DNA of 64,000 bases from an alpha proteobacterium SCGC AAA536-G10 (GTDB lineage Bacteria; Pseudomonadota; Alphaproteobacteria; Puniceispirillales; Marisalimonadaceae), in assembly GCA_000384615.1 (NCBI GenBank), contig ARQU01000001.1, forward strand, positions 87,684-151,683. Direction: 5' to 3'. The notes below the pieces were generated by a model. It made no database searches and was not told the DNA's origin. It worked only from the letters and a program-made list of their open reading frames with translations. Each line of letters starts with the position of its first letter. Position 1 is the first letter of the stretch. This document shows, piece by piece, positions 54,189 through 62,578 of this stretch. Both the position numbers and the translations under genes were made by a program.

Positions 54189-54363
54189 TGATTAATTAGT
54201 AAATATTATTTAACATATCATTTATTATGATAATTAATATGCAATATTATAATTTAACTTTTTTATAACTTATTTTAGTATAAAAAGATGCTATTTATTA
54301 TAGTAAACAATTGATTTATTAATGGGGTTTTTAATAAATTTTTAATTTAACTAGGAGGAAATA

Positions 54364-55944
54364 ATGCTTAATTTTAAAAAAAGCATAGTTGGAGTTTTAA
54401 CTCTAGCTGCTTTCACCTTTACTGGAAACGCTGCTTTAGCTGCATCGTGTCCTAAAAAAGGTGGTATAATGAAGTTTGGCGTAAAAGCTGAACCGCCAAC
54501 TTATGATATGCATGGAACGAATTCCTATGCAGTGATGCATTTTGTGGCACAACATTACTCGACACTTTTAACTTTTGATTGGAATAAATTTCCAAAATTG
54601 GAAGGTGATGTTGCAGATACTTGGAATCAATCTGCAGACGGTCTTAAATATACTTTTAAGCTTAAAAAAGGTATAAAGTTCCATGATGGAACAGCTTTAA
54701 CTTCTGCTGACGTAAAGGCGACTTATGATAGACTTAGAAATCCACCAAAAGGTGTAATTTCTGTAAGAAAAGCTCTTTTCTCATCTATCTCGTCAATCGA
54801 GACACCTGATGATAACACTGTTGTGTTTAATTTAAGTAAACCAGACGCATTTATGATGGATGGTTTTGCATCACCTTTTAACGCTATTTACTCAGCTAAA
54901 GATATTGCTAAAGACCCAAAGTGGCATTTAAAAAATATTAATGGTACAGGTCCTTACAAATTTACCAGTCACTCAAAAGGTGAAAGCTGGAAAGCTGCTA
55001 AATACGATGGTTTTCATCATGGCGATAACTGTTTAGATGGTACTGAAGGTTACAGAATTAAAAAATTAGGTGAGCCTTTAATTGGTGGTCAAATCATGGC
55101 TGAATGGAGAGGAACGTCTCCTCCTGAAAGAGTTATGCTAAAAAAAGAAATGGGTGACGATGTTTCATTTCAAGCTAAAACACTTATGACTCTTTGGGTA
55201 GTATCATTGAATAGTAAAACTGAAGCATTCAAGAATAAAAAAGTTAGACAAGCTATAAATATGTGTATTGATAGACATGCTGGTCTAAAAAAATTAGCTA
55301 AAATAACTTTTACTGCACCTAGACCTTCAGGATATTTGTTATATAACTCAACATATGCATTGCCAGATGAAGAATTATATAAAATCCCAGGTTTTACTAA
55401 AGATATAGATGCAAGTAGAAAAAAAGCTATGGCCATGCTTAAGGAAGCAGGAGCTGAAGGTTTAGAATTTACGTATAGTAACAGAGCTGTTTCACACCCA
55501 TATGACCATATTGCTATTTGGTTGATGTCAGAGTGGAAAAAGTGTGGTTTAAAACCAAAAATGATAACTAACCCGACTTCTAAATTCGTAAAAATTAGAA
55601 GAGAAGGTGGTTTTGATGCTACAATTGACTGGGCACCATCTTTTTTACCTGATCCTACTTTAATGCATTTTAAATATATTTCTGCTGATAGAACTGCATC
55701 TAATTATTCTAAAAATATTGACAGAGACCTAGATAAGTTGTTTGATGCTCAAGCTGGCGAAACAGACGTAGAAAAAAGAAAATCTATTGTTCATCAGTTT
55801 GAAAAGAAAGCATTAGAAAATGCTTGGGTACTTCCAGTAACATATACTGACAGGGTTATAGCTTTAAATAGTAAAGTTAAAGGATATGTTATTGCAAACT
55901 CGCACATTTTAAATAACACTTGGCGTGGAGTTTATTTAGACTAA
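54364..55944 (+). CDS. Peptide/opine-type ABC substrate-binding protein (SBP_bac_5)
   Basis: This 526-aa periplasmic binding protein has a signal peptide ending NAALAAS (cleavage near residue 28). The mature protein starts with GGIMKFGVKAEPPTYDMHG, then YSTLLTFDW and KLKKGIKFHDGTALTSADVKATYDRLRNP near residue 105, and ends in WVLPVTYTDRV. These are hallmarks of the DppA/OppA cluster. AGGAGG precedes the ATG at optimal distance, so expression should be strong. A 14-bp hairpin after the stop probably protects the transcript or cuts read-through into the permeases. Substrates of relatives include dipeptides, opines, glutathione and nickel complexes; this one is not resolvable. Confidence 0.94.
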   Translation: MLNFKKSIVGVLTLAAFTFTGNAALAASCPKKGGIMKFGVKAEPPTYDMHGTNSYAVMHFVAQHYSTLLTFDWNKFPKLEGDVADTWNQSADGLKYTFKLKKGIKFHDGTALTSADVKATYDRLRNPPKGVISVRKALFSSISSIETPDDNTVVFNLSKPDAFMMDGFASPFNAIYSAKDIAKDPKWHLKNINGTGPYKFTSHSKGESWKAAKYDGFHHGDNCLDGTEGYRIKKLGEPLIGGQIMAEWRGTSPPERVMLKKEMGDDVSFQAKTLMTLWVVSLNSKTEAFKNKKVRQAINMCIDRHAGLKKLAKITFTAPRPSGYLLYNSTYALPDEELYKIPGFTKDIDASRKKAMAMLKEAGAEGLEFTYSNRAVSHPYDHIAIWLMSEWKKCGLKPKMITNPTSKFVKIRREGGFDATIDWAPSFLPDPTLMHFKYISADRTASNYSKNIDRDLDKLFDAQAGETDVEKRKSIVHQFEKKALENAWVLPVTYTDRVIALNSKVKGYVIANSHILNNTWRGVYLD

Positions 55945-55951
55945 TAATTAT

Positions 55952-55985
55952 TTTAAGGGCAAAGATTAATTTCTTTGCCCTTAAA
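55952..55985 (+). terminator. Intra-operon hairpin after binding protein
   Basis: A 14-bp perfect stem (TTTAAGGGCAAAGA, 55952-55965, with TCTTTGCCCTTAAA, 55972-55985) encloses a 6-nt loop; TTTTTT follows about 10 nt later. It sits 8 nt after the binding-protein stop and 33 nt before the first permease. This suits an attenuator or a 3' stabiliser that gives more binding protein than permease. Confidence 0.8.
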
Positions 55986-56017
55986 TATTGATCTTTTTTC
56001 TTAAGGTTTCCTAAAAA

Positions 56018-56971
56018 ATGTTGAAATACGCCATCAAAAGAATTCTTTTAATGATACCCACTTTACTTGCTGTTGCTGTATTGGTTTTTCTCGTTTTAAG
56101 AGTTGTTCCTGGTGATATTGTAGAATTAAAACTTACTGCTGAAGGTGGAGAAGTTTCCCTAGAACAAATTGAGGCTGAAAAAACTAGATTAGGATTAAAT
56201 GATCCTCTTCATATTCAATTTATAAAATATATGTCTGGTCTTCCAAGAGGTGACTTAGGTATATCTTTGTGGACAGAAGAACCTGTATCCGAAGAAATTT
56301 TTGCAAGAATAGGATTATCTTTTGAATTAGCTCTTCTATCTACATTTCTAGCTGTTATAATAGCCTTTCCTTTAGGTACTCTTTCGGCTTTATTTAGAGG
56401 GACATTTATTGATTATGTTATAAGAATTATTACAATCGGAGGAATTGCAGTTCCTTCATTTTGGTTAGGTATGCTTTTAATAATGTTAGTTCTTAGTTTT
56501 GGAAAACTTCCACCTCTAGGGACAGTAAGTCTGTTTGTAGACCCTCTTACAAACTTTAATCAGATGATTTGGCCAGCAATATCAGTTGGTTATAGATACA
56601 CATCGGTTGTTTCTAGAATGTTAAGATCTTCAATTCTTGAAGTTTTATCAGAAGACTATATAAGAACTGCTAGAGCAAAAGGCCTATATGAAAAAATTGT
56701 TATTGTTAAACATGGTATGAGAAACGCCCTATTACCTACTATAACAGTTATCGGTTTAGAGTTTGCCTTTTTATTAGGTGGATTAGTTGTAACAGAATCT
56801 GTCTTTAATTTAAATGGCATCGGTAAATTATTTGTAGATAGTGTAGTTAGAAATGATTTAAATTTACTACAAGGACTAGTATTAACTGTTGCTACTTCGT
56901 TTGTTGTAATTAACTTAATAATTGATTTATTTTACGCTGCATTAGATCCAAGAATAAGGTATCAGTCATGA
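56018..56971 (+). CDS. Dipeptide-type ABC permease 1 (DppB-like)
   Basis: This 317-aa inner-membrane permease has the N-terminal helix MLKYAIKRILLMIPTLLAVAVLVFLVLR, the DppB/OppB family TRLGLNDPLHIQF segment near residue 56 and the SLWTEEPVSEEI loop. The EAA cytoplasmic loop that contacts the ATPase is at DYIRTARAKGL near 214. Six helices in total. Its stop codon overlaps the next permease start (ATGA), so the two subunits are made in step. Confidence 0.95.
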   Translation: MLKYAIKRILLMIPTLLAVAVLVFLVLRVVPGDIVELKLTAEGGEVSLEQIEAEKTRLGLNDPLHIQFIKYMSGLPRGDLGISLWTEEPVSEEIFARIGLSFELALLSTFLAVIIAFPLGTLSALFRGTFIDYVIRIITIGGIAVPSFWLGMLLIMLVLSFGKLPPLGTVSLFVDPLTNFNQMIWPAISVGYRYTSVVSRMLRSSILEVLSEDYIRTARAKGLYEKIVIVKHGMRNALLPTITVIGLEFAFLLGGLVVTESVFNLNGIGKLFVDSVVRNDLNLLQGLVLTVATSFVVINLIIDLFYAALDPRIRYQS

Positions 56972-57858
56972 GTGAAGTACCATTAAATATTCAAAAAAGA
57001 AGAACTGTTTTAGATTTTATAATTCAACAACCCCTAGGGTTCATTGGATTAATTATGATTATTATAATGTTTACTGCTGCGATTTTTGCACCCCATGTTG
57101 CTCCATTTAATCCAGAAGATGTTGATTTTGAAGCATCACCTGCTTTAGGTGGTGGCCAACCTTCTTGGGAACATCTCTTAGGTGCTGACGCGTTTGGAAG
57201 AGATATACTATCTAGATTAATTTACGGTGCTAGAACTGCATTATCTATTGGTTTTTTATCTGCAATGTTAGGTTGTATAGTTGGCGCAATTATTGGAACT
57301 ACTTCAGCTTTTTATGGTGGTAAAGTAGATCTTCTAATTCAAAGATTTATAGATTTAATGTTATCTTTTCCAATTGTTGTATTGGCTATTGTAGTTATAG
57401 CAATTTTCCCTAAAACAGTTGTAGTTGGTATAGATATAAACGTTATAATTGCAATAGCAATACCATTTACCCCTAAGGTAGCTAGAGTAATTAGAGCTCA
57501 AGCTTTAACTATAGTTACATTACCTTATATTGATGCTGCTAAAGCAAGTGGTTACAGTGCGTCAAGAATAATTTTTAGACATATTTTACCCAATGTTTCA
57601 GCTCCTTTTCTAATTATGTTAACTGCTTTTATTGGCCAGGCCATCTTATTGGAAGCAAGTCTGTCTTATTTAGGACTTGGTGTTGTAGAACCCACTCCTT
57701 CCTGGGGCTTAATGTTATCAGGAGTTAATAGTGATTACTATAGAACTGCTGCATGGATGATTATTTATCCAGGATTAGCAGTAAGTATTGCAGTGTTTTC
57801 ATTTAATTTATTAGGCGACTCTCTAAGAGATTGGTTGGATCCTAAATTAAAACTTTAA
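56968..57858 (+). CDS. Dipeptide-type ABC permease 2 (DppC-like)
   Basis: The second permease of the importer, 296 aa. It has the OppC-type N-terminal cytoplasmic segment and first helix (PLGFIGLIMIIIMFTAAIFAPHVAPF), the periplasmic LLGADAFGRDILSRLIYGARTAL near residue 70, and the EAA loop AAKASGYSASRIIFRHILPN near 190. It ends SLRDWLDPKLKL, as usual in the family. ATG overlaps the stop of permease 1 by 4 nt. Complete and apparently functional. Confidence 0.95.
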   Translation: MSEVPLNIQKRRTVLDFIIQQPLGFIGLIMIIIMFTAAIFAPHVAPFNPEDVDFEASPALGGGQPSWEHLLGADAFGRDILSRLIYGARTALSIGFLSAMLGCIVGAIIGTTSAFYGGKVDLLIQRFIDLMLSFPIVVLAIVVIAIFPKTVVVGIDINVIIAIAIPFTPKVARVIRAQALTIVTLPYIDAAKASGYSASRIIFRHILPNVSAPFLIMLTAFIGQAILLEASLSYLGLGVVEPTPSWGLMLSGVNSDYYRTAAWMIIYPGLAVSIAVFSFNLLGDSLRDWLDPKLKL

Positions 57859-57870
57859 AATTTTATAATA

Positions 57871-58728
57871 ATGAATAATTCAATTATATCAGTAGTAGGC
57901 CTTGGTAAAATGGGCTTAGGTATCTATAAAAGATTATGTAATAAAAATATTATACTTTATGGTTATGATAATAATTCTAAAATTATAAAAAATAATACTG
58001 ATATAAATTTTCTAGAAATTGAAAAACTTTTAGAATTATCTGACTTAGTTTTATTTGTAGTACCATCAAATGATGAAATTTTTGATATAATTAAAAAATA
58101 TAAACTTAAAAAAAATAGTGTTTTTTTAGATTTAACAACATCTATGCCCGATCAAACTATTAAAATTAAAAAATATCTCAGTAAAAAAAATGTTGAATAT
58201 TATGATGCTGCAATGTCTGGCGGTGCAAATGGTGCAAACAATGGAACATTAACTTTAATGGTTGGCGCTAAGGTAACCCAATTAAATAAATATAAATCTA
58301 TCCTCGATAAAATTTCACAAAATATATTTTTCTATGGCAAAGTAGGTTCTGGCCATTCAATGAAACTACTCCATAACTCAGTATGTCATGGAATATTTCT
58401 AATGATGTGTGAAATAGGACATTTAGGCGAGGAAATGGGTATTAATTTAAATGATTTAATTGAAACTTTTAATGTTTCAAATGCAAGAAGTTTTATAAGC
58501 CAACATAGATTTCCAAATCATATTCTTAACAATAAATTCGATGGCAATTCATATTTGAAGAATTTAAAGAAAGACTTAGATATGATTGAATCAATTTCAA
58601 ATAAAAGTAAAAACAGTAATAATTATATTAAATTAACAAATAAACTTCTAAAAAATTTCAATAAAAATTTTGATAACTACGATTTCACACAATTGTATAA
58701 ATTGTGGCAATATAATATAAAAAGTTAA
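57871..58728 (+). CDS. Beta-hydroxyacid dehydrogenase (HIBADH-like) 1
   Basis: This 285-aa NAD(P)-dependent dehydrogenase has the Rossmann motif VVGLGKMGLGIYKRL at the N-terminus, the substrate-binding block DAAMSGGANGANNGTLTLMVG near residue 110 and catalytic Lys in GHSMKLLHNSVCH near 167. The helical C-domain starts EMGINLNDLIETFNVSNARS. Relatives oxidise 3-hydroxyisobutyrate, tartronate semialdehyde or 6-phosphogluconate-like acids. It follows the second permease by 12 nt and is tail-to-tail with another member of the same superfamily (1-nt gap). Confidence 0.88.
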   Translation: MNNSIISVVGLGKMGLGIYKRLCNKNIILYGYDNNSKIIKNNTDINFLEIEKLLELSDLVLFVVPSNDEIFDIIKKYKLKKNSVFLDLTTSMPDQTIKIKKYLSKKNVEYYDAAMSGGANGANNGTLTLMVGAKVTQLNKYKSILDKISQNIFFYGKVGSGHSMKLLHNSVCHGIFLMMCEIGHLGEEMGINLNDLIETFNVSNARSFISQHRFPNHILNNKFDGNSYLKNLKKDLDMIESISNKSKNSNNYIKLTNKLLKNFNKNFDNYDFTQLYKLWQYNIKS

Positions 58729-58729
58729 T

Positions 58730-59620
58730 TTAATCTCTTTTAATATTTGCGTTGTTCTCAATTGCTTTTAATACAGATGCAGCATCTTTATTAAAATGTC
58801 CTTGAGCAACTGCAGCATAGTAATATTGAAGTGCCACTTGATAGATTGGTAATGGCATCATGTATTTTTTTGATAAATCAGTAATGAAAGCAGAATCTTT
58901 AATTGGAGTTGAAAAGTTCATGCCTTCTTTATTATAATCCTCTTCAACCATTAATTTACCTCTATTTTCAAAAACTCCCGATGATGAGAATGTGCCTGAT
59001 ATTGCATCGTGAATAATTTTAGGATCTAGACCAGATTTAATGCCTAATCCTATAACCTCTGCTGAAACTGCGTTATGTACTAAATTTAATATGTTACCAA
59101 TCAACTTCATAATTGTCCCATTACCAAAATCACCAACATCAGTGACTTTTTGACAAAAAATTTCTAAAATTTTTTGAATTTCCTTTTTATTTTTATCACA
59201 GCCGCTCAAATATGCGGATAGCTTTCCCTCTAAAGCTGCTATCCTATTACCTGATAAAGGTGCATCAAAAATTGTTATTTTCTTTTCTAGCAAAATATTT
59301 TTTGCTTCTAACTTACAATCTAACGGCAAAGTAGAGGTTTCAATAATGATTAATTTATCCTTTTCAGACAATGACTTAGCAACATTTAATAAACTGGACT
59401 CAGAAGGTAAGGAGGTAATTAAAAATTTACACTTATCACTAATTTTATCGATTGAATCATAGGGTTTAATTTTATTACTTTTAAGTCCCTCAAATACTTT
59501 TTCATTTATATCATATCCGCTAATAGATATATTTTTATCTATAAAGTTTTTGGCTATTGCAGAGCCTAAGACACCTAAACCTATAATACCAATATTTTTT
59601 TCGAAAGATGATTTTGTCAT
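58730..59620 (-). CDS. Beta-hydroxyacid dehydrogenase (HIBADH-like) 2
   Basis: This 296-aa protein is of the same superfamily as its convergent neighbour but only distantly similar. It has IGIIGLGVLGSAIAKNF near residue 10, the block DAPLSGNRIAALEGKLSAYLSG near 114 (its neighbour reads AMSGG at the start of the same block), and catalytic Lys in NGTIMKLIGNILN near 170. Substrate is unresolved. It is divergent from the isochorismatase-fold gene at 59699. Confidence 0.88.
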   Translation of the reverse strand: MTKSSFEKNIGIIGLGVLGSAIAKNFIDKNISISGYDINEKVFEGLKSNKIKPYDSIDKISDKCKFLITSLPSESSLLNVAKSLSEKDKLIIIETSTLPLDCKLEAKNILLEKKITIFDAPLSGNRIAALEGKLSAYLSGCDKNKKEIQKILEIFCQKVTDVGDFGNGTIMKLIGNILNLVHNAVSAEVIGLGIKSGLDPKIIHDAISGTFSSSGVFENRGKLMVEEDYNKEGMNFSTPIKDSAFITDLSKKYMMPLPIYQVALQYYYAAVAQGHFNKDAASVLKAIENNANIKRD

Positions 59621-59698
59621 TTTTTATAATAATTTGTTAATCTACTAATCATAGGTGATATGATAATTTTTAACAATTCATATCTATGGAGAACATTA

Positions 59699-60397
59699 AT
59701 GGTACAAAATAATCTTAAAAGTTACCAAAATAAAATGAATTCACTACTTAATCTTAATTTTTCTAACTTATGTGTATTAACTGTAGACATGCAAAATGAA
59801 TACTTAGACAAAGATCATGGCACCTCTCCTCTGGCTTCAGATGATATAAAAAATATTATTAAAAATACTACAGAATTTCTTGCGAACATGAGAGAAAATA
59901 ATGTGCCAATTATCCATTGCTATGTTGTTAGAAGAAAAGAGGAAATTAAAAAAAAATTCTTTATAAGCCCATATATTGATGTAAGTCAGTCAAATAACAT
60001 ATCTCAAAATATTCAAGCACAGGCAAGAAAAAAACCCGAAAGAGTAGAAGGAACTATGTCTTCTTTGTTACCAGAATGTCTTATAGGAGAGCGAGATATC
60101 CACGTAACAAGTAAGAGGAACTTTGATTCTTTTCATGAAACAGAACTCCATCAATTAATTAGCCGAATACTAGGCATAGAAAATATATTAATATGTGGTG
60201 TTAATACTGATACTTGTGTTTATGGAACAACTTTTGGTGCTAGTAATAGAGGCTACAAACCCATAATAGTAGAAGATTGTGTTGGCAGTATGAGAGGAAA
60301 AGATCAACATGCTTCAGCACTTAAAATTATTTCAAAATCTATTGGTTGGGTAATTAAAAAGAAAGAAATTTATGAAAAGCTTGGAATTAAAAAATAA
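59699..60397 (+). CDS. Isochorismatase-fold cysteine hydrolase
   Basis: This is a 232-aa amidase or hydrolase of the isochorismatase superfamily. Catalytic triad positions are visible: Asp in TVDMQNEYL near residue 30, Lys in TSKRNFDSF near 138 and Cys in GVNTDTCVYGTTFGASNRGY near 173. Relatives cleave nicotinamide, maleamate, N-carbamoylsarcosine or ureidoacrylate. ATG 59699 has GGAG at 59688-59691, 7 nt upstream; an ATG at 59660 in frame lacks a ribosome site. The 3' end overlaps the convergent alcohol dehydrogenase by 11 nt. Confidence 0.88.
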   Translation: MVQNNLKSYQNKMNSLLNLNFSNLCVLTVDMQNEYLDKDHGTSPLASDDIKNIIKNTTEFLANMRENNVPIIHCYVVRRKEEIKKKFFISPYIDVSQSNNISQNIQAQARKKPERVEGTMSSLLPECLIGERDIHVTSKRNFDSFHETELHQLISRILGIENILICGVNTDTCVYGTTFGASNRGYKPIIVEDCVGSMRGKDQHASALKIISKSIGWVIKKKEIYEKLGIKK

Positions 60398-61415
60398 TTC
60401 CAGCTCTTCCAATTACGTTCCCTTTTTCTATTCTTTCGTGCAAATCATTAGCTTGATAAGGGCTAACTTTTTCAGTAACAAGTGGTGTTATTAAACCACG
60501 TGATACAAGATTTAAGCTATCTATTACCTCTTGTTTTGAGCAATACCTGCTTCCAATAATTTCAATTTCTTTTAATAACATATTCCCTGAATCAATATTA
60601 AAAAATTCTCCACTTCCTCCTAAAGTTACAAGACGACCTCCACTTCCTAATAATTCAGTTCCTGTTTCTAATGAGCTTTTACTGGAAACAAAATCTATTA
60701 CAACATCAAGGCCACTATTGTTAGTAAAATCTTCGATGACTTCTTTTTTAGAGTTTGAATTAGGATTTATGAATTCAGAAGCTCCTGAGTCACGACAAGA
60801 TTTTTCTTTAATTTGTTTTGTCTCAATAGCAATAGTCTTAACATTATATAGATTTAACATTCTAAGCATATGGATACCTAATCCACCTCCTGCTCCAATT
60901 ACTCCTACCTTATCAGTTATGCCAATTCTTGCTTTTTTAATAACTTTAAGAGGTGTTGCAATTGCATCAGAAATTATCCCAGTTTCTATAGGATTTTCTT
61001 TATAATTAATAGATAAAGGAATAGGTATAAAGTTTTTAGCTGGAAGAGAAATATATTCTGCGTAACCACCATTGATCTGCCTACCAATGTAACCTTTAAA
61101 ATTATTACATAAAGTTTCTCTATTAATTTTGCACCATTTGCAATTACCGCAAGTAAGGTAAAAATAAGCAGTTACAGGCATACCAACTTTTAATTCACCA
61201 CAATCACCTCTTAAATCAACAATCTCTGCAGTAATTTCATGGCCTATAATTATTGGAAAATTTACTTTAGTTCTTCCCGCTTTGACATGTTGAATCGTTA
61301 AACCAGAACCACAGGCTAATACCTTAGCGACGGCTTCTCCATTTTGAGGAATTGGATCAGGAACATCTTCAAATATAAATCGTTCGTTGGGTCCTTTTAA
61401 AATAAGAGCTTTCAA
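60387..61415 (-). CDS. Zinc-dependent alcohol dehydrogenase (MDR family)
   Basis: This 342-aa medium-chain dehydrogenase has GHEITAEIVDLRGDCGELKVGMPV near residue 57 (catalytic-zinc Glu/His region) and the structural-zinc cluster CGNCKWCKINRETLC near residues 87-101. The coenzyme motif GVIGAGGGLGIHMLRM is near 171, and FNIDSGNMLLKEIEIIGS near 278. The start appears to be TTG 61415; no better ATG is near. Unlike typical ADHs, the Cys in the first metal ligand set reads ACGSGL. It would oxidise an alcohol or polyol from the same pathway as the Gfo/Idh protein encoded upstream. Confidence 0.88.
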   Translation of the reverse strand: MKALILKGPNERFIFEDVPDPIPQNGEAVAKVLACGSGLTIQHVKAGRTKVNFPIIIGHEITAEIVDLRGDCGELKVGMPVTAYFYLTCGNCKWCKINRETLCNNFKGYIGRQINGGYAEYISLPAKNFIPIPLSINYKENPIETGIISDAIATPLKVIKKARIGITDKVGVIGAGGGLGIHMLRMLNLYNVKTIAIETKQIKEKSCRDSGASEFINPNSNSKKEVIEDFTNNSGLDVVIDFVSSKSSLETGTELLGSGGRLVTLGGSGEFFNIDSGNMLLKEIEIIGSRYCSKQEVIDSLNLVSRGLITPLVTEKVSPYQANDLHERIEKGNVIGRAGIIF

Positions 61416-61432
61416 GTTTATATACCTATATA

Positions 61433-62566
61433 TTAAATATCTTGAATTTTTAATATTTCCTTTTCTATATCTTTTGATATTTCAATTTTTTCTCCAATTT
61501 TACTTGAAGCATCCATTGCCATTGTCATAACTAGATTTCTATGGCCATCATTTGCTGTTGCGTGTGGGGTATCGGAACCAACATAAAGTCTTTGAAACCA
61601 CGAATTAGTTTCTTCTCTCATCGGTCCCCATAATTGATTATTATAAATATCGCCTGGAGGATATGATGTTAAAAAATCTACGTGCCTAGCAGCAGTGGGT
61701 TCAAAACCAGAAGGATTATATCCATGACCTAGTGGTTTAGTACTTGCAAGGACTAAATCCCTATGCGTATCTTCAATATCAATAACTCCTTCAGTTCCAA
61801 CTATTCCAATTTCTAGTCCGTATACTGATCCAGGCCAAACTGTAGGAAGAGCCCAACTAATATTCATACTAAAAATTGTTCCATCGTCCATAGTAAAAAT
61901 ACCAAAAGTAGCATCTTTAGTTCCATGACTTTGGAGTTTTTTATCTACTGATTGTGCAAAAATAGTTTTTGGATTTTTTCCTTCTAATAACCACAAAGAC
62001 ATATCTAAGCTATGAGTACCAGAAACTACCATTGGTGTTAAATTCTTTCTCTCATTTGTTCGTCTGACAGTTGCAATTGGCACCATACTATTCATAAAAG
62101 CTCTTGTTACAACAGAAGTGACATCTCCTATATTATTGTCATTTAATTTCTGTTTTACAGCTAGAAATCTTCTTCTAAATCTTTGAGTATATCCTAAAAC
62201 GGCATCAATGTTAGCAGCATTAATTGCATCTAAAACTTGTCTTGACTCAATTAAATCTGTTGCAAGAGGTTTTTCTATAAATAAAGATGCTTTAGCCTCT
62301 ATTGCGGCCATAGTAGGTCCAAAGTGATGATTTTCGTCAGTAGCTATTATAACAGCATCAACCTCATCTCTTTTTAATAATTCGTTATAATCTTTTGTAA
62401 AAAAATCTGCTTTACAATCATCAAATAATTTATTACCTAAATCACTATTAATGTCGCATAATCCTATCCAGCCTATACCTGGATAATCTCTAGCCATTAT
62501 AGCTCTAATTCTTCCAATTGTACCACATCCAACAATAGCTAAACCTATTTGTTTTTTATTATTCAT
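61433..62566 (-). CDS. Gfo/Idh/MocA-family oxidoreductase 2
   Basis: This 377-aa dehydrogenase has GLAIVGCGTIGRIRAIMARDYP near residue 8 and the family signature FIEKPLATDL near 95. VSGTHSLDMSLWLLEG near 178 holds the conserved substrate-domain His. A GGGGG ribosome site lies 8 nt before the ATG and overlaps the stop of the upstream molybdenum-hydroxylase gene. It is a relative of the Gfo/Idh protein at 35132 (shared EDTHRDxxLxxTK block), about 26 kb away. Together with the ADH it forms a short leftward unit behind the molybdoenzyme. Confidence 0.88.
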   Translation of the reverse strand: MNNKKQIGLAIVGCGTIGRIRAIMARDYPGIGWIGLCDINSDLGNKLFDDCKADFFTKDYNELLKRDEVDAVIIATDENHHFGPTMAAIEAKASLFIEKPLATDLIESRQVLDAINAANIDAVLGYTQRFRRRFLAVKQKLNDNNIGDVTSVVTRAFMNSMVPIATVRRTNERKNLTPMVVSGTHSLDMSLWLLEGKNPKTIFAQSVDKKLQSHGTKDATFGIFTMDDGTIFSMNISWALPTVWPGSVYGLEIGIVGTEGVIDIEDTHRDLVLASTKPLGHGYNPSGFEPTAARHVDFLTSYPPGDIYNNQLWGPMREETNSWFQRLYVGSDTPHATANDGHRNLVMTMAMDASSKIGEKIEISKDIEKEILKIQDI

Positions 62567-62578
62567 AGCAAGTACCCC

